This document shows positions 53,581-62,069 of a DNA stretch of 64,000 bases, one piece after another. Source of the DNA: Flavivirga jejuensis (GTDB taxonomy: Bacteria > Bacteroidota > Bacteroidia > Flavobacteriales > Flavobacteriaceae); NCBI RefSeq assembly GCF_030540765.1, contig NZ_JAUOEL010000007.1, positions 1-64,000 of the forward strand, read 5' to 3'. The notes under the pieces are model-generated. The model did not search any database. It was given only the letters and a program-made list of their open reading frames with translations, and was not told the DNA's origin. The number at the start of each line of letters is the position of its first letter. The first letter of the stretch is position 1. The position numbers and the translations under genes were made by a program.

Positions 53581-54363
53581 ATGAAAAAAATTACAAAAAA
53601 CTTACTCTTGATAACAATAACAATTACGCTATTTTCCTGTTCAAATGAGCACGAAGAAATAAATGATACTATTTCTGATAATATTCCTGAAATACAATAT
53701 TTTAATTCAAAAACAGATTTTGAAAAAGAAATGGAGCGTATAGAAATAAATAATAGTGAGCAACTAATAAACAATGAATATAATATCTTATCAGAAGTTT
53801 TAAATGAAGATAATATTATAGGTATTGGAGACTATTTAATAAAAGTAGATTTAAATACTGAATCTGTTTATTCATTAAACAAATCTTTTTTAGATCAATA
53901 TAATGACTTGGCAAATATAAATTTAAAGAATAGTAATATAACTCAATTGAGTATCTATGAAGATGTATTAGGATTTTTAGATGGAAGTAATACTTTATTA
54001 GCTAGATCTGCATGTACAAATATCCCAGCTCCTTATCGCTATGACTACCAGGGATCTAATGGAAACAATAGACATATCGCTGTTTCTGCAAGGTATAGAG
54101 CTTATGGAATTTATTTTAATTTAGGATACCAATGTGTACTTTCTGATTCGGGTTATTCACGTTTTGAAGAATGGGACATTACTTATGAAACAACAAATTG
54201 TGCTAGTTATAGTTCTTATGGTGAAAACGAATATGGTGACGGTGAACATTATGGTAATATTTATGCTACCGTCTATAATAGTTCGGTTCCTTTAGGAGAT
54301 TTTCATTGCTTTGTTACCTTTTCTTCTAGTGCAGGATCAGCTTCTGTAACTATTGAGGATTAA
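53581..54363 (+). CDS. Hypothetical lipoprotein
   Basis: A 260-residue lipoprotein. Signal NLLLITITITLFSCSNEHEE gives a lipobox Cys at residue 20 followed by acidic residues. An acidic, Asn/Ile-rich N-terminal region (about 20-120) precedes a C-terminal domain of about 125 residues (SACTNIPAPYRYDYQGSNGN, then NRHIAVSARYRAYGIYFNLG) rich in Tyr, Gly and Ser with four Cys (SACTN, YQCVL, TNCAS, FHCFV), probably a beta-sandwich with disulfides. I recognise no family. It is a single gene closed by a strong terminator. Confidence 0.65.
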   Translation: MKKITKNLLLITITITLFSCSNEHEEINDTISDNIPEIQYFNSKTDFEKEMERIEINNSEQLINNEYNILSEVLNEDNIIGIGDYLIKVDLNTESVYSLNKSFLDQYNDLANINLKNSNITQLSIYEDVLGFLDGSNTLLARSACTNIPAPYRYDYQGSNGNNRHIAVSARYRAYGIYFNLGYQCVLSDSGYSRFEEWDITYETTNCASYSSYGENEYGDGEHYGNIYATVYNSSVPLGDFHCFVTFSSSAGSASVTIED

Positions 54364-54389
54364 ATAATAAATTGACTACCTACATTCTT

Positions 54390-54423
54390 ACTAGATTATA
54401 TTGCATTAACAATATAATCTAGT
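54390..54423 (+). terminator. Strong hairpin after the lipoprotein gene
   Basis: ACTAGATTATATTG (54390-54403), loop CATTAA, CAATATAATCTAGT (54410-54423): 14 perfect base pairs followed by AGTTTTATAT. It ends the 53581 gene. Confidence 0.8.
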
Positions 54424-54445
54424 AGTTTTATATATGTTTGGTCTC

Positions 54446-54631
54446 TCAAAATAAATCTTGTAAACTTTTATCTAAATCTCTGTAAAGCTTACCAGAAATA
54501 TTAATATTGTATAGCCCATTCTTTTTTAGTTTAAATTCATTGTTTATAAACCTTAGAACTGTTTAATACCTCTGTCTTCCATCTATTATTTCAATTTTCA
54601 CTGAGTATCTAAAATTAATTAATGGTGATTT
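54446..54631 (-). pseudogene. DUF262 (GmrSD-type) remnant
   Basis: Minus-strand frame reads VKIEIIDGRQRY, stop, TVLRFINNEFKLKKNGLYNI and SGKLYRDLDKSLQDLF then stop. This is the DUF262 active-site block (IDGQQRLTTxxRF) and the following segment with one nonsense change. DUF262 is the nuclease/NTP-binding part of type IV restriction (GmrSD-like) and other defence proteins. N-terminal and C-terminal parts are absent. Confidence 0.65.
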
Positions 54632-54641
54632 CTCTGTGTAA

Positions 54642-54677
54642 TATTATCAGCTAAAATTTGAAACAATGTATTATTCC
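54642..54677 (-). pseudogene. parE internal fragment
   Basis: TATTATCAGCTAAAATTTGA continues AACAATGTATTATTCC and matches the codons for HTLFQILADN in the intact parE (34530-34570). No frame survives around it. Confidence 0.6.
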
Positions 54678-54690
54678 ATTGATTTTTAAG

Positions 54691-54838
54691 AAGCTTTTAG
54701 TTTTAAACACAATTTTCCAGCACTTACCACCGCACAAAACCTAACCTAACATTTAGTGCTTATTATATTTTTCAGGAACGTTTCGTCAAATATGTAGAAC
54801 AGTACAAAATTACTCTAACAAGATAATTTCTATACATT
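54691..54838 (+). repeat. Dispersed repeat fragment (long-form extension)
   Basis: Contains TTTAAGAAGCTTTTAGTTTT, AAACACAATTTTCCAGCA, CCGCACAAAACC and AATTTCTATACATTTC, parallel to the extensions of copies E, G and J. The left module is absent. Confidence 0.55.
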
Positions 54839-54920
54839 TCATGTGATAAAATATATTTTAGCTTATTAAACATGTTTCAATCTTATTATTTAAATTAAAT
54901 CTAAATAAGTGCTTTTTATA

Positions 54921-54928
54921 TATATTTG
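54921..54928 (+). promoter_or_regulatory. -7 box overlapping the proposed start of the second FecI gene
   Basis: TATATTTG is an exact TAnnTTTG match; its TTG is also the only common start codon in frame for the downstream sigma gene. Either the box is not used or translation starts further down at a rare codon. Confidence 0.45.
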
Positions 54929-55492
54929 TCAAGAATATGTAACAGAAAGATTAAAACCATTAAAAAACTCAATAAAACATATAATTTAAATTCCCCTATT
55001 GAATTCAAAATTTTATATAAAAAATTTTGGAAGAAATTATACATTATCTGTTATAATCAAACTAATCATAAAGAAGTATCTGAAGAAATAGTACAGGATA
55101 TTTTTATTTCATTGTGGAAGCGTAGAAAAGAATTAGTCATTACTTCTTCTATAGAGCACTATTTGGTTAAATCTGCAAAATTAAAAGTGATTGACCATTA
55201 TCGAAAACTATATACGAAAAAGCATAAAAATATTTCACAATGTGATTTATGCGAACATCCTGAGTTTGATGAAAAATGTTTAGAACACAACGAAGCCTTA
55301 TTTGAGTTTTTAGAACAGGAAATTCAACTTATTGTAAACAAACTACCCTGTCAATGCCAAAAAGTATATAGACTTAGTAGAGAGCAGCAATTGAACACTT
55401 CTGAAATAGCTAAAGTTCTTAATATCTCTACCAAAACTGTAAAAAATCACCTTACACGAGCCCTGAAGTTTATACGCGTAAACATGTCTTAA
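54926..55492 (+). CDS. FecI-type ECF sigma factor, second locus
   Basis: ECF sigma factor of about 188 residues. Region 2 contains FKILYKKFWKKLYIICYNQT and EIVQDIFISLWKRRKELVIT; region 4 contains LPCQCQKVYRLSREQQLNTS and IAKVLNISTKTVKNHLTRAL. The start is uncertain: the only ATG/GTG/TTG in frame before region 2 is the TTG at 54926, which lies inside a perfect -7 box. A cysteine pair (QCDLCEHPEFDEKC) between regions 2 and 4 is not seen in the paralogue at 44438. It controls the FecR and receptor genes downstream, inferred from position. Confidence 0.88.
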   Translation: MSRICNRKIKTIKKLNKTYNLNSPIEFKILYKKFWKKLYIICYNQTNHKEVSEEIVQDIFISLWKRRKELVITSSIEHYLVKSAKLKVIDHYRKLYTKKHKNISQCDLCEHPEFDEKCLEHNEALFEFLEQEIQLIVNKLPCQCQKVYRLSREQQLNTSEIAKVLNISTKTVKNHLTRALKFIRVNMS

Positions 55493-55585
55493 AAACCCTT
55501 TCTTTTTTATTATAAAAAAACTTCCCTCCTAATTAGGACTCCTACTTCTTTTTATCGACTATACTATTAAACAAGGTATAAACTG

Positions 55586-56506
55586 ATGAAAATAGATGCT
55601 ACAATTTTAAAAAAGTATGTTAATCAGCAATGTTCTAACGATGAAATAAAAATTGTTGAGCAATGGATAAACAGTACAAACCATATTGATGACAAAGGCG
55701 AAGTACTTAACTCATCATCAAGAGAAAAAGAATTATGGGAAAACATAAACAATGCTACTAATATTGAAGCAAATAAACATAAATATTCTTTAAAGAAAAT
55801 ATCTACATGGACTGTTGCTGCTTCTATACTTATTTTGGTAGGTTTTACTACTTATTTTTCATTTTTGAGTGATACTATTACTTACAATACTGGTATAGGA
55901 GAACTACAAACTATAACACTTAACGATGGTACTAAAATCACTTTAAATTCAGTATCGACACTTAAGTTATCTAAAGAGTTTAATAAAGAAAATAGAAAAG
56001 TAATACTTAATGGAGAAGCTTTTTTTGAAGTCGCCAAAGATAGTTTAAATCCTTTTATTGTTGAAACAGCAACATCAAGAACCGAAGTCTTGGGGACCGA
56101 ATTTAACCTTTCAGCTTACACTAATGATTTAGAGGTGCTTACTTTAAACGAAGGTAAAGTGTTATTTTCTAAACAAGGAGAAAACAAAAACTCAGGTGTT
56201 ATATTACTTCCTAATCAACAAGTTATTTTAAAAGAAAATGTTTTACATAAAAAAGAAGTAGACGCTTCCTTCTCTTTGTTATGGATGCAAAAAAAGTTGG
56301 TTTATAGAGGCATTCCTTTTAAAAAAGTTATACATGATATTGAACGTTTTTATGGAGTAACAATAAAAGTAGAAAAAGAGGGGCTAATAAACAGATTATA
56401 CAGAGGGAATCATAATAACCCATCATTACAAGACCTTATGCAAAAAATAAGTTTTGTATTAAATTTTAAATATAAGAGCGAAGGAAAAACAGTAATAATT
56501 TATTAA
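55586..56506 (+). CDS. FecR-family anti-sigma factor, second locus
   Basis: A 306-residue single-pass protein: N-terminus MKIDATILKKYVNQQCSNDE, helix at about 75-93 (WTVAASILILVGFTTYFSFL), FecR domain (ITLNDGTKITLNSVSTLKLS, GEAFFEVAKD) and DUF4974 (IPFKKVIHDIERFYGVTIKV to the end). It lies 93 bases after the sigma gene and 131 before the receptor gene. Same architecture as the FecR at 43377. Confidence 0.92.
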   Translation: MKIDATILKKYVNQQCSNDEIKIVEQWINSTNHIDDKGEVLNSSSREKELWENINNATNIEANKHKYSLKKISTWTVAASILILVGFTTYFSFLSDTITYNTGIGELQTITLNDGTKITLNSVSTLKLSKEFNKENRKVILNGEAFFEVAKDSLNPFIVETATSRTEVLGTEFNLSAYTNDLEVLTLNEGKVLFSKQGENKNSGVILLPNQQVILKENVLHKKEVDASFSLLWMQKKLVYRGIPFKKVIHDIERFYGVTIKVEKEGLINRLYRGNHNNPSLQDLMQKISFVLNFKYKSEGKTVIIY

Positions 56507-56637
56507 AAAACATGAATTAAAAAATGAGAAAATAAAAAGAATATAATCTAATAAAAGTAACCAGTATGCTGCGTTCAAACTACATACTGGTTTAATGTCA
56601 TTCAATTAATATAAAATAAACAACATTTAACAAAAAT

Positions 56638-59289
56638 ATGAAAAATTATAGTACCAAAAGAAGTCTATCACATAGCTTAAAATTATTATTTTTTACGCTA
56701 ATTGTTTTGATTTTTAGCACAGTACATTCACAGGAAACCATATTAGATAAAGAAATTTCAATTGAGTTTAAAAAAGAAAATTTAGAATCTGCATTAAGCA
56801 AAATAGAAAGTAAGGGAGATTATTCTTTTTCTTATGCCCCAGATACTATAAAGGATAATATTAGTATCAATAAGAGTTATTCTAATGTTTCTTTAAGAGA
56901 GATTCTAAATGAAATTTTAGTGGAGTATAAAATTTATTATCGTGTGGTAGATAATACTATTTTGATGTATACTGATGAAAAAAAAGGAAAAATTTCAGGA
57001 AAAATAATAACTAGTGATGGCAAGCCTGCACCTTTTGTTTCTATATTATTAAAAGGAACCTCCTTTGGAGCATCGACAAATGAGAATGGTTTTTTTAATT
57101 TTTATGCCCCCGAAGGAGACTATACTATTATTACTAGTTCTATAGGATTAAAAAATCAAACGCAGCCTCTTACTATTATTTCCAATAGTAATACTAAAGT
57201 TAATTTCACTTTAAGTGAATCTGCAGAGACCTTGAATGAAGTAATTATAAAAAGTAACTACAATCCTTATGTTCCGCCTAAAAAGACTTCTGAAACTCTA
57301 CGTCTACAAACAAAAACAGTGAAACTTCCACAAAACATTCAAGTAGTTAGTAAAGAGTTTTTAAATAATCAGAACCTTATTACCATGAGAGATGATGTTG
57401 TACGTAATGTTAGTGGCGTCCTTGTTGGTAGTGCATGGCTTCATGATGTATCTCTATACATGAGAGGTTTTCCATTACCTGCATTCAGAAACGGAATGTA
57501 TACAGAAATGACCTATGGTCCTTTACCTGCAGATATAGCAGAAATTGAATCCATCGAATTTGTAAAAGGACCGTCTAGTTTTATGCTTTCTAGTGGAGAA
57601 CCTGGTGGTTTTTATAATGTAGTAACCAAAAAACCTACACCAAATAACCGTAATGAATTAGCTCTTACCCTGGGTAGTTTTAATAGTTATAGAGCTTCTT
57701 TGAGTTCTGGTGGCTCGTTAACAAAAGGTGAAAAATTACAATACCACTTTACAGGTTTTTACAACTATAACGAATCTCATAAAAAATACGATGAACGCGA
57801 ATCTATAGGCGTTCTACCTTCATTAAAATATGAATTTAATGATAAAACCTACATTTTAACTGAATTTACATATAAACAAGCTAAAATGAGAACGGGTATA
57901 GAAAATGTAATACTTCCTAGAAACATAAATGGTAATTTAAAAATACTTCCAAGAGATTTTACTTTTATGGAAGAAAATTGGCCAAAATCTGAAATAAAAG
58001 AATTGAGTTTATTTACCAAATTCAACCATAAATTTAATAAAAACTGGTCAGTAGATACTCAATATATGCTCATGAAGTATAATTTAGATGGGTACTATAC
58101 ATATGTATTAGATGGCGTTCAAAACAATGGAGATTTGTCTAGAACATTAAGTACTTGGGATGGATTAACAACGAATCAATTAGGGCAAATTTATATCAAT
58201 AGTAAAATTAAAACAGGGGTTATTACTCACAAAATTATGGGTGGTATGGACTATAGACATACAAAATCTTATAATGATTTTGGAAGACGTTTTAGGCCAA
58301 ATATAGATGAAAATTCACCTTTTAATATATACAACCCTATTTATGGAAATGCAGTTATTCCAGAATTTAAGCATTGGTCTGATGATGAACTTAAAAACAA
58401 TGCACCTTTAGTAGGCACAAAGAATATTTCTTTTTATGTACAAGATGAATTATGGATGTTAAATGACAAATTACGTTTAACCTTGGCTGCAAGACATACC
58501 AATATAGATGTAGAATCATATGGTAGCAAAGCAAAAGACAAAAAATATACTCCTCGAATAGGTATTAGTTATGATGTACTACCTAATATAACTTTATACG
58601 GCTTGTTTGATCAAGTATTTACTCCTAATTTTGGAAGAAATACAGATAATAAAACTTTTGACCCTGTCAATGCGAAAGATATAGAGGCAGGTATTAAGAG
58701 CACTTGTCTTAATGAAAATTTAAGTATGAGTCTAACAGTATATAAAATCACAAAAGAAAATATTTTAGTAGCGCACCCAGATGGCGCACTTGCAAGTCAA
58801 GGATTTTATGTTCAATTAGGAGAGGCTCAATCCAAAGGTATTGAGTTTGATGCAAAAGGACAAATAACTCCAGAATTTAACGTAATTTTTAATTACGCTT
58901 TTACAGACGCAAAGGTAACAGAGGACACAGATTTAAGTCGATTAGGACAACCTCTATCAGGACATGCTAAACATTTAACCAACGCTTGGCTTAATTATAA
59001 CTTTAACAAAAATTCAGCTTTAAAAGGTTTTGCAATATCTTTAGGCTATCGATATGCTAAAGATAACATTCAATGGGATTCAAAAGATAATATCCCTTTT
59101 ATTTTACCCGATTATTTTAGACTTGATGGTGCCTTAAGTTGGAAAAAAGATAAGGTAGATGTTTCATTAAATATTTTTAACTTATTAGATGAATATTTAC
59201 TTTATACAGGTGGGGGGTATTATAACACCTATTTTTCTAGTTCGGAACCTGGAATAAATGGAAGGTTAACGGTTAGGTATAAGTTTTAA
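56638..59289 (+). CDS. TonB-dependent siderophore receptor with STN domain, second locus
   Basis: Outer-membrane receptor of 883 residues. Signal peptide (LFFTLIVLIFSTVHSQ), STN domain (about 40-105), carboxypeptidase-regulatory-like domain (about 119-200, GKIITSDGKPAPFVSILLKG), plug of the siderophore-receptor class (about 220-330, QVVSKEFLNNQNLITMRDDV, SLYMRGFPLP, VKGPSSFMLSSGEPGG, NVVTKKP) and barrel ending GRLTVRYKF. The GEPGG.YNVVTK signature is that of ferric hydroxamate/pyoverdine-type receptors and differs from the receptor at 40660. No DUF4374 or PepSY gene follows; a strong terminator ends the unit. Confidence 0.92.
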   Translation: MKNYSTKRSLSHSLKLLFFTLIVLIFSTVHSQETILDKEISIEFKKENLESALSKIESKGDYSFSYAPDTIKDNISINKSYSNVSLREILNEILVEYKIYYRVVDNTILMYTDEKKGKISGKIITSDGKPAPFVSILLKGTSFGASTNENGFFNFYAPEGDYTIITSSIGLKNQTQPLTIISNSNTKVNFTLSESAETLNEVIIKSNYNPYVPPKKTSETLRLQTKTVKLPQNIQVVSKEFLNNQNLITMRDDVVRNVSGVLVGSAWLHDVSLYMRGFPLPAFRNGMYTEMTYGPLPADIAEIESIEFVKGPSSFMLSSGEPGGFYNVVTKKPTPNNRNELALTLGSFNSYRASLSSGGSLTKGEKLQYHFTGFYNYNESHKKYDERESIGVLPSLKYEFNDKTYILTEFTYKQAKMRTGIENVILPRNINGNLKILPRDFTFMEENWPKSEIKELSLFTKFNHKFNKNWSVDTQYMLMKYNLDGYYTYVLDGVQNNGDLSRTLSTWDGLTTNQLGQIYINSKIKTGVITHKIMGGMDYRHTKSYNDFGRRFRPNIDENSPFNIYNPIYGNAVIPEFKHWSDDELKNNAPLVGTKNISFYVQDELWMLNDKLRLTLAARHTNIDVESYGSKAKDKKYTPRIGISYDVLPNITLYGLFDQVFTPNFGRNTDNKTFDPVNAKDIEAGIKSTCLNENLSMSLTVYKITKENILVAHPDGALASQGFYVQLGEAQSKGIEFDAKGQITPEFNVIFNYAFTDAKVTEDTDLSRLGQPLSGHAKHLTNAWLNYNFNKNSALKGFAISLGYRYAKDNIQWDSKDNIPFILPDYFRLDGALSWKKDKVDVSLNIFNLLDEYLLYTGGGYYNTYFSSSEPGINGRLTVRYKF

Positions 59290-59302
59290 AACATAGAATT
59301 TT

Positions 59303-59341
59303 AACAAAGAAGAATGTCGTTACATTCTTCTTTGTTTTTTT
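59303..59341 (+). terminator. Intrinsic terminator of the second siderophore locus
   Basis: AACAAAGAAGAATG (59303-59316), six-base loop, CATTCTTCTTTGTT (59323-59336), then a T run. 14 perfect pairs. Confidence 0.92.
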
Positions 59342-59382
59342 AGTCAAAAAAATATTAGTTAAAATAGTATACAAAATATCAT

Positions 59383-60696
59383 TTAAAGTTTTTCTATCAT
59401 ATTTAACATCTCTCTGGCATTTTCTCCAACACCTTCGGGATCCATTTTAATTACTTTATTATAATATAGAATAGCTTTTTCTTTATTGTTCAAGGTAAAA
59501 TAACCCTCTGCGAGACTATCCCAGGTATTAGCAGAATTAGGAAATAGTAAAGTGTTGCTTTTAAAAATAGATAAAGCCGTCTGTGGTTTATTTTCTCGGA
59601 TATAAGAATAACCGAGATTATTTATTTCTTCTTCATCCATTTTATTTGCTTTAACAAGAAAATCAAGTTGTGCATGCAAGTTATTTTCATTTGTATCTTG
59701 TTTACTTTCTAAATCAGTAAGTATCTCTTCTAATGGTTTAAAAAAGGAAGCTCTATATTTTATGGCTTTTGCTTTTGCCAGTTCTTTTGCTTTTTCCAGA
59801 GCATTATCTGCTTCTATTTTTATGTCTGGCTGTACTCCTACACCTTCCCAATTGGTTTTAGTAATCGGGTTTATGGTTCTGGCAAAAGGTATTCCAATTC
59901 TAAAACCTTTATCAAGCGAAAAAGCCTCTGTTGGGTGTGCTCCACCTCCTGTAACTTCTCCTATTATTACTGCTCTACCCCTGCTCTGCATAGTATATGA
60001 TAAATCTTCAGCTCCAGAAAAAGTAAAATCACTCGTTAATATATACACAGGTACTTCGGGTCTTTTTATTCCTTTTACATCTGTTACCCAAAATTCTTCA
60101 GTATGATTATTTGCTCGAGAATAGATCGTATTAAGCAATAATTTTTCATTAAAAAAATAACTACATAAATAATTAACGGTTCTTGGAAATCCTCCGCCAT
60201 TTCTTCTCATATCAATAATTATGGCATCAGCAATTTCCATGACCTTCATAACTGCATCAACTTCGTTTCTATGTTTGGTAGAACCGCCAAAAAATGCAAG
60301 ATCTATATATCCTATATTTGATTCCCAAAGTTGAAGCCCTCTTAACATAGGGTCATATCTGTTTAGACTTTGTCCTAATGTAGTAGTTGTCTTTTCTAAT
60401 ACTTGTTTAGAATTTGGTAATGAAAAATAAAGATGTTTGTCTTTTGTGATTTTTTGAAGCTCTTTAGTCATTAAATTAGCAAAATCTATAGATGATTTGT
60501 TATTAAAAACACCTTTTTTTATTAATGCCTCCAAATGCATATTGGTTTCTTTTGCTTTATCTAAGAAAATATAATTTTCTTCCAGTAAGCTCTGGACTTG
60601 TTTTACGATATCATTATTTGACTGAGCAAAATGTAGTGCCGTGGCGAAAAGAAATATAATTAACACCATACTTTTTTGTAATACTGTTTGTTTCAT
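59383..60696 (-). CDS. S41-family peptidase (IRBP-like) with C-terminal TPR
   Basis: Exported protease-like protein of 437 residues starting MKQTVLQKSMVLIIFLFATA; an in-frame Met nine codons earlier is less likely as it precedes the signal peptide. The N-terminal IRBP-type helical domain is followed by the S41 core: SNIGYIDLAFFGG, IIIDMRRNGGG, and the catalytic Ser in SDFTFSGAEDLSYTMQSRGR (about residue 227), then VIIGEVTGGGAHP. There is no PDZ domain. The last 90 residues form TPR helices (ANTWDSLAEGYFTLNNKEKA). It faces the AraC gene on the same strand, 125 bases upstream, and may be controlled by it. Confidence 0.88.
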   Translation of the reverse strand: MKQTVLQKSMVLIIFLFATALHFAQSNNDIVKQVQSLLEENYIFLDKAKETNMHLEALIKKGVFNNKSSIDFANLMTKELQKITKDKHLYFSLPNSKQVLEKTTTTLGQSLNRYDPMLRGLQLWESNIGYIDLAFFGGSTKHRNEVDAVMKVMEIADAIIIDMRRNGGGFPRTVNYLCSYFFNEKLLLNTIYSRANNHTEEFWVTDVKGIKRPEVPVYILTSDFTFSGAEDLSYTMQSRGRAVIIGEVTGGGAHPTEAFSLDKGFRIGIPFARTINPITKTNWEGVGVQPDIKIEADNALEKAKELAKAKAIKYRASFFKPLEEILTDLESKQDTNENNLHAQLDFLVKANKMDEEEINNLGYSYIRENKPQTALSIFKSNTLLFPNSANTWDSLAEGYFTLNNKEKAILYYNKVIKMDPEGVGENAREMLNMIEKL

Positions 60697-60821
60697 AAAA
60701 ATTGAATTATTAATATCAGGCAATTATAATACCCATACATTAATGTTAATAATGATGTAAATTAATGAAGAAAATTCAATAGAAAATAGAATGAAATTAG
60801 CCCGTAGTTTAGCTTATCTTA

Positions 60822-61610
60822 TTATATTAGTCTAAACTCTTTCGGCTTAAACCCTGTATTAAATTTAAACGTTTTAATAAAATGACTCTGATCCGAAAAA
60901 CCACAGAGAAAAGCTATTTCGGTCAAAGACATATTACTATTCTTTAGAAATAAAATTGCCTTTTCTACTTTAATCCTGCGCATGTATTCACCCAAAGTAC
61001 AATTAAAATATTTTGAAAAGTATTTAGAAATGGTAACTGGATGAATTTGAAGTTCTTCTGATAGTTGTTTTAATGTAATAAACTCATCCCATCGATCACA
61101 CAATAATTCTCTAATTGTATCAACCCATACAGGTTTCTGATCGGCTATATTTTTATTCCCTGAAAAAAAGGTAAGTAACGAAGAATGAATTGAATCTGAA
61201 GAAAATAAGTCGTTAACTTTTAGTTCTTTGTAAATTTTTAATAATTGAATCTGAACCGCTGTGTTTTTATGCATTGAAGCTTTAAAATCTGAAGTTGAAA
61301 GTTCATTTTTTGTAAAGAAACAATCACTAATTTCTATATTTAAATTCACAGACGGAAATGCTGTATGTCTATTTCGATGCACTTCATTTTTATTATATAA
61401 CATAATGCTGCCAGGAAACACTTCAATATCTTTTCTTTTTCGGGATTCCAAATTACCTCCTTGTATTATCAAAGAAAGATGATACTCTTCATGTGAGTGC
61501 CAATCTTCAGATACAGGTTCTTTATACTTTACCATAGAAATATTATAATCTTTTAAAGAAAATTGATCCACTGTTTTTCCTAAAAACTCTTTTGACCTTA
61601 ATAAATTCAT
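60822..61610 (-). CDS. AraC-family transcriptional regulator with cupin-type N-domain
   Basis: A 262-residue regulator. The N-terminal half is a cupin-like sensor (WHSHEEYHLSLIIQGGNLES, FPGSIMLYNKNEVHRNRHTA). The C-terminal part has the two AraC helix-turn-helix motifs (TLKQLSEELQIHPVTISKYF and MSLTEIAFLCGFSDQSHFIK, then TFKFNTGFKPKEF). It is the first gene of a possible unit with the S41 peptidase gene. Effector unknown. Confidence 0.9.
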   Translation of the reverse strand: MNLLRSKEFLGKTVDQFSLKDYNISMVKYKEPVSEDWHSHEEYHLSLIIQGGNLESRKRKDIEVFPGSIMLYNKNEVHRNRHTAFPSVNLNIEISDCFFTKNELSTSDFKASMHKNTAVQIQLLKIYKELKVNDLFSSDSIHSSLLTFFSGNKNIADQKPVWVDTIRELLCDRWDEFITLKQLSEELQIHPVTISKYFSKYFNCTLGEYMRRIKVEKAILFLKNSNMSLTEIAFLCGFSDQSHFIKTFKFNTGFKPKEFRLI

Positions 61611-61698
61611 TACTTGTAATATTCCTATTCTTACAACAATTTATAGTAATCTTTTTTGTTGTACAATAATGTTTTCAACATATAGTAGTCACAATAAT

Positions 61699-61960
61699 CA
61701 TTCCATACATGTTGTACTTCGCTACACCTCTACCCCTTACTCATCGTTTATTATTTTTTTATAATTAGGTATTCGTGAATCTCATACCTCGGTTCCAGCA
61801 AAGCATATCATATTACAATTTTAGAGCAACCTGTTAGAGAAAAAAATCAAAGAAGATAAATACTGATAAAAGCTTTTTACCAAATCAAAATTGAATAAAG
61901 CAGAACATTATAATTCAAAATAATTATAATCAGACATTTAAACTTGGAGTTTTATTGTAT
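61699..61960 (+). repeat. Dispersed repeat, copy M (divergent)
   Basis: CATTCCATACATGTTGTACT with an expanded, different centre (TACACCTCTACCCCTTACTC plus ~60 bases), then GCAAAGCATATCATATTACA, AAAAAAATCAAAGAAGATAA-like core, AAAGCTTTTTACCAAATCAA, GCAGAACATTATAATTC, a reduced palindrome and the tail GGAGTTTTATTG. It occupies the gap before the FISUMP gene. Confidence 0.75.
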
Positions 61961-62069
61961 GAACATCTTAATGATAATATAAAATTAACATTCCTGTTCC
62001 CTCTCTTTAGTCATTAGTCTAATAATTTATACTATTTTAGATTTATATTAATCCTATTTATCCCTCAAA

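Noticed and set aside
8656-61960. A full integron or superintegron
   Set aside because: No integrase, no attI, genes too large and on both strands, and the hairpins lack a clear pair of R boxes. Kept only as a geometric comparison.
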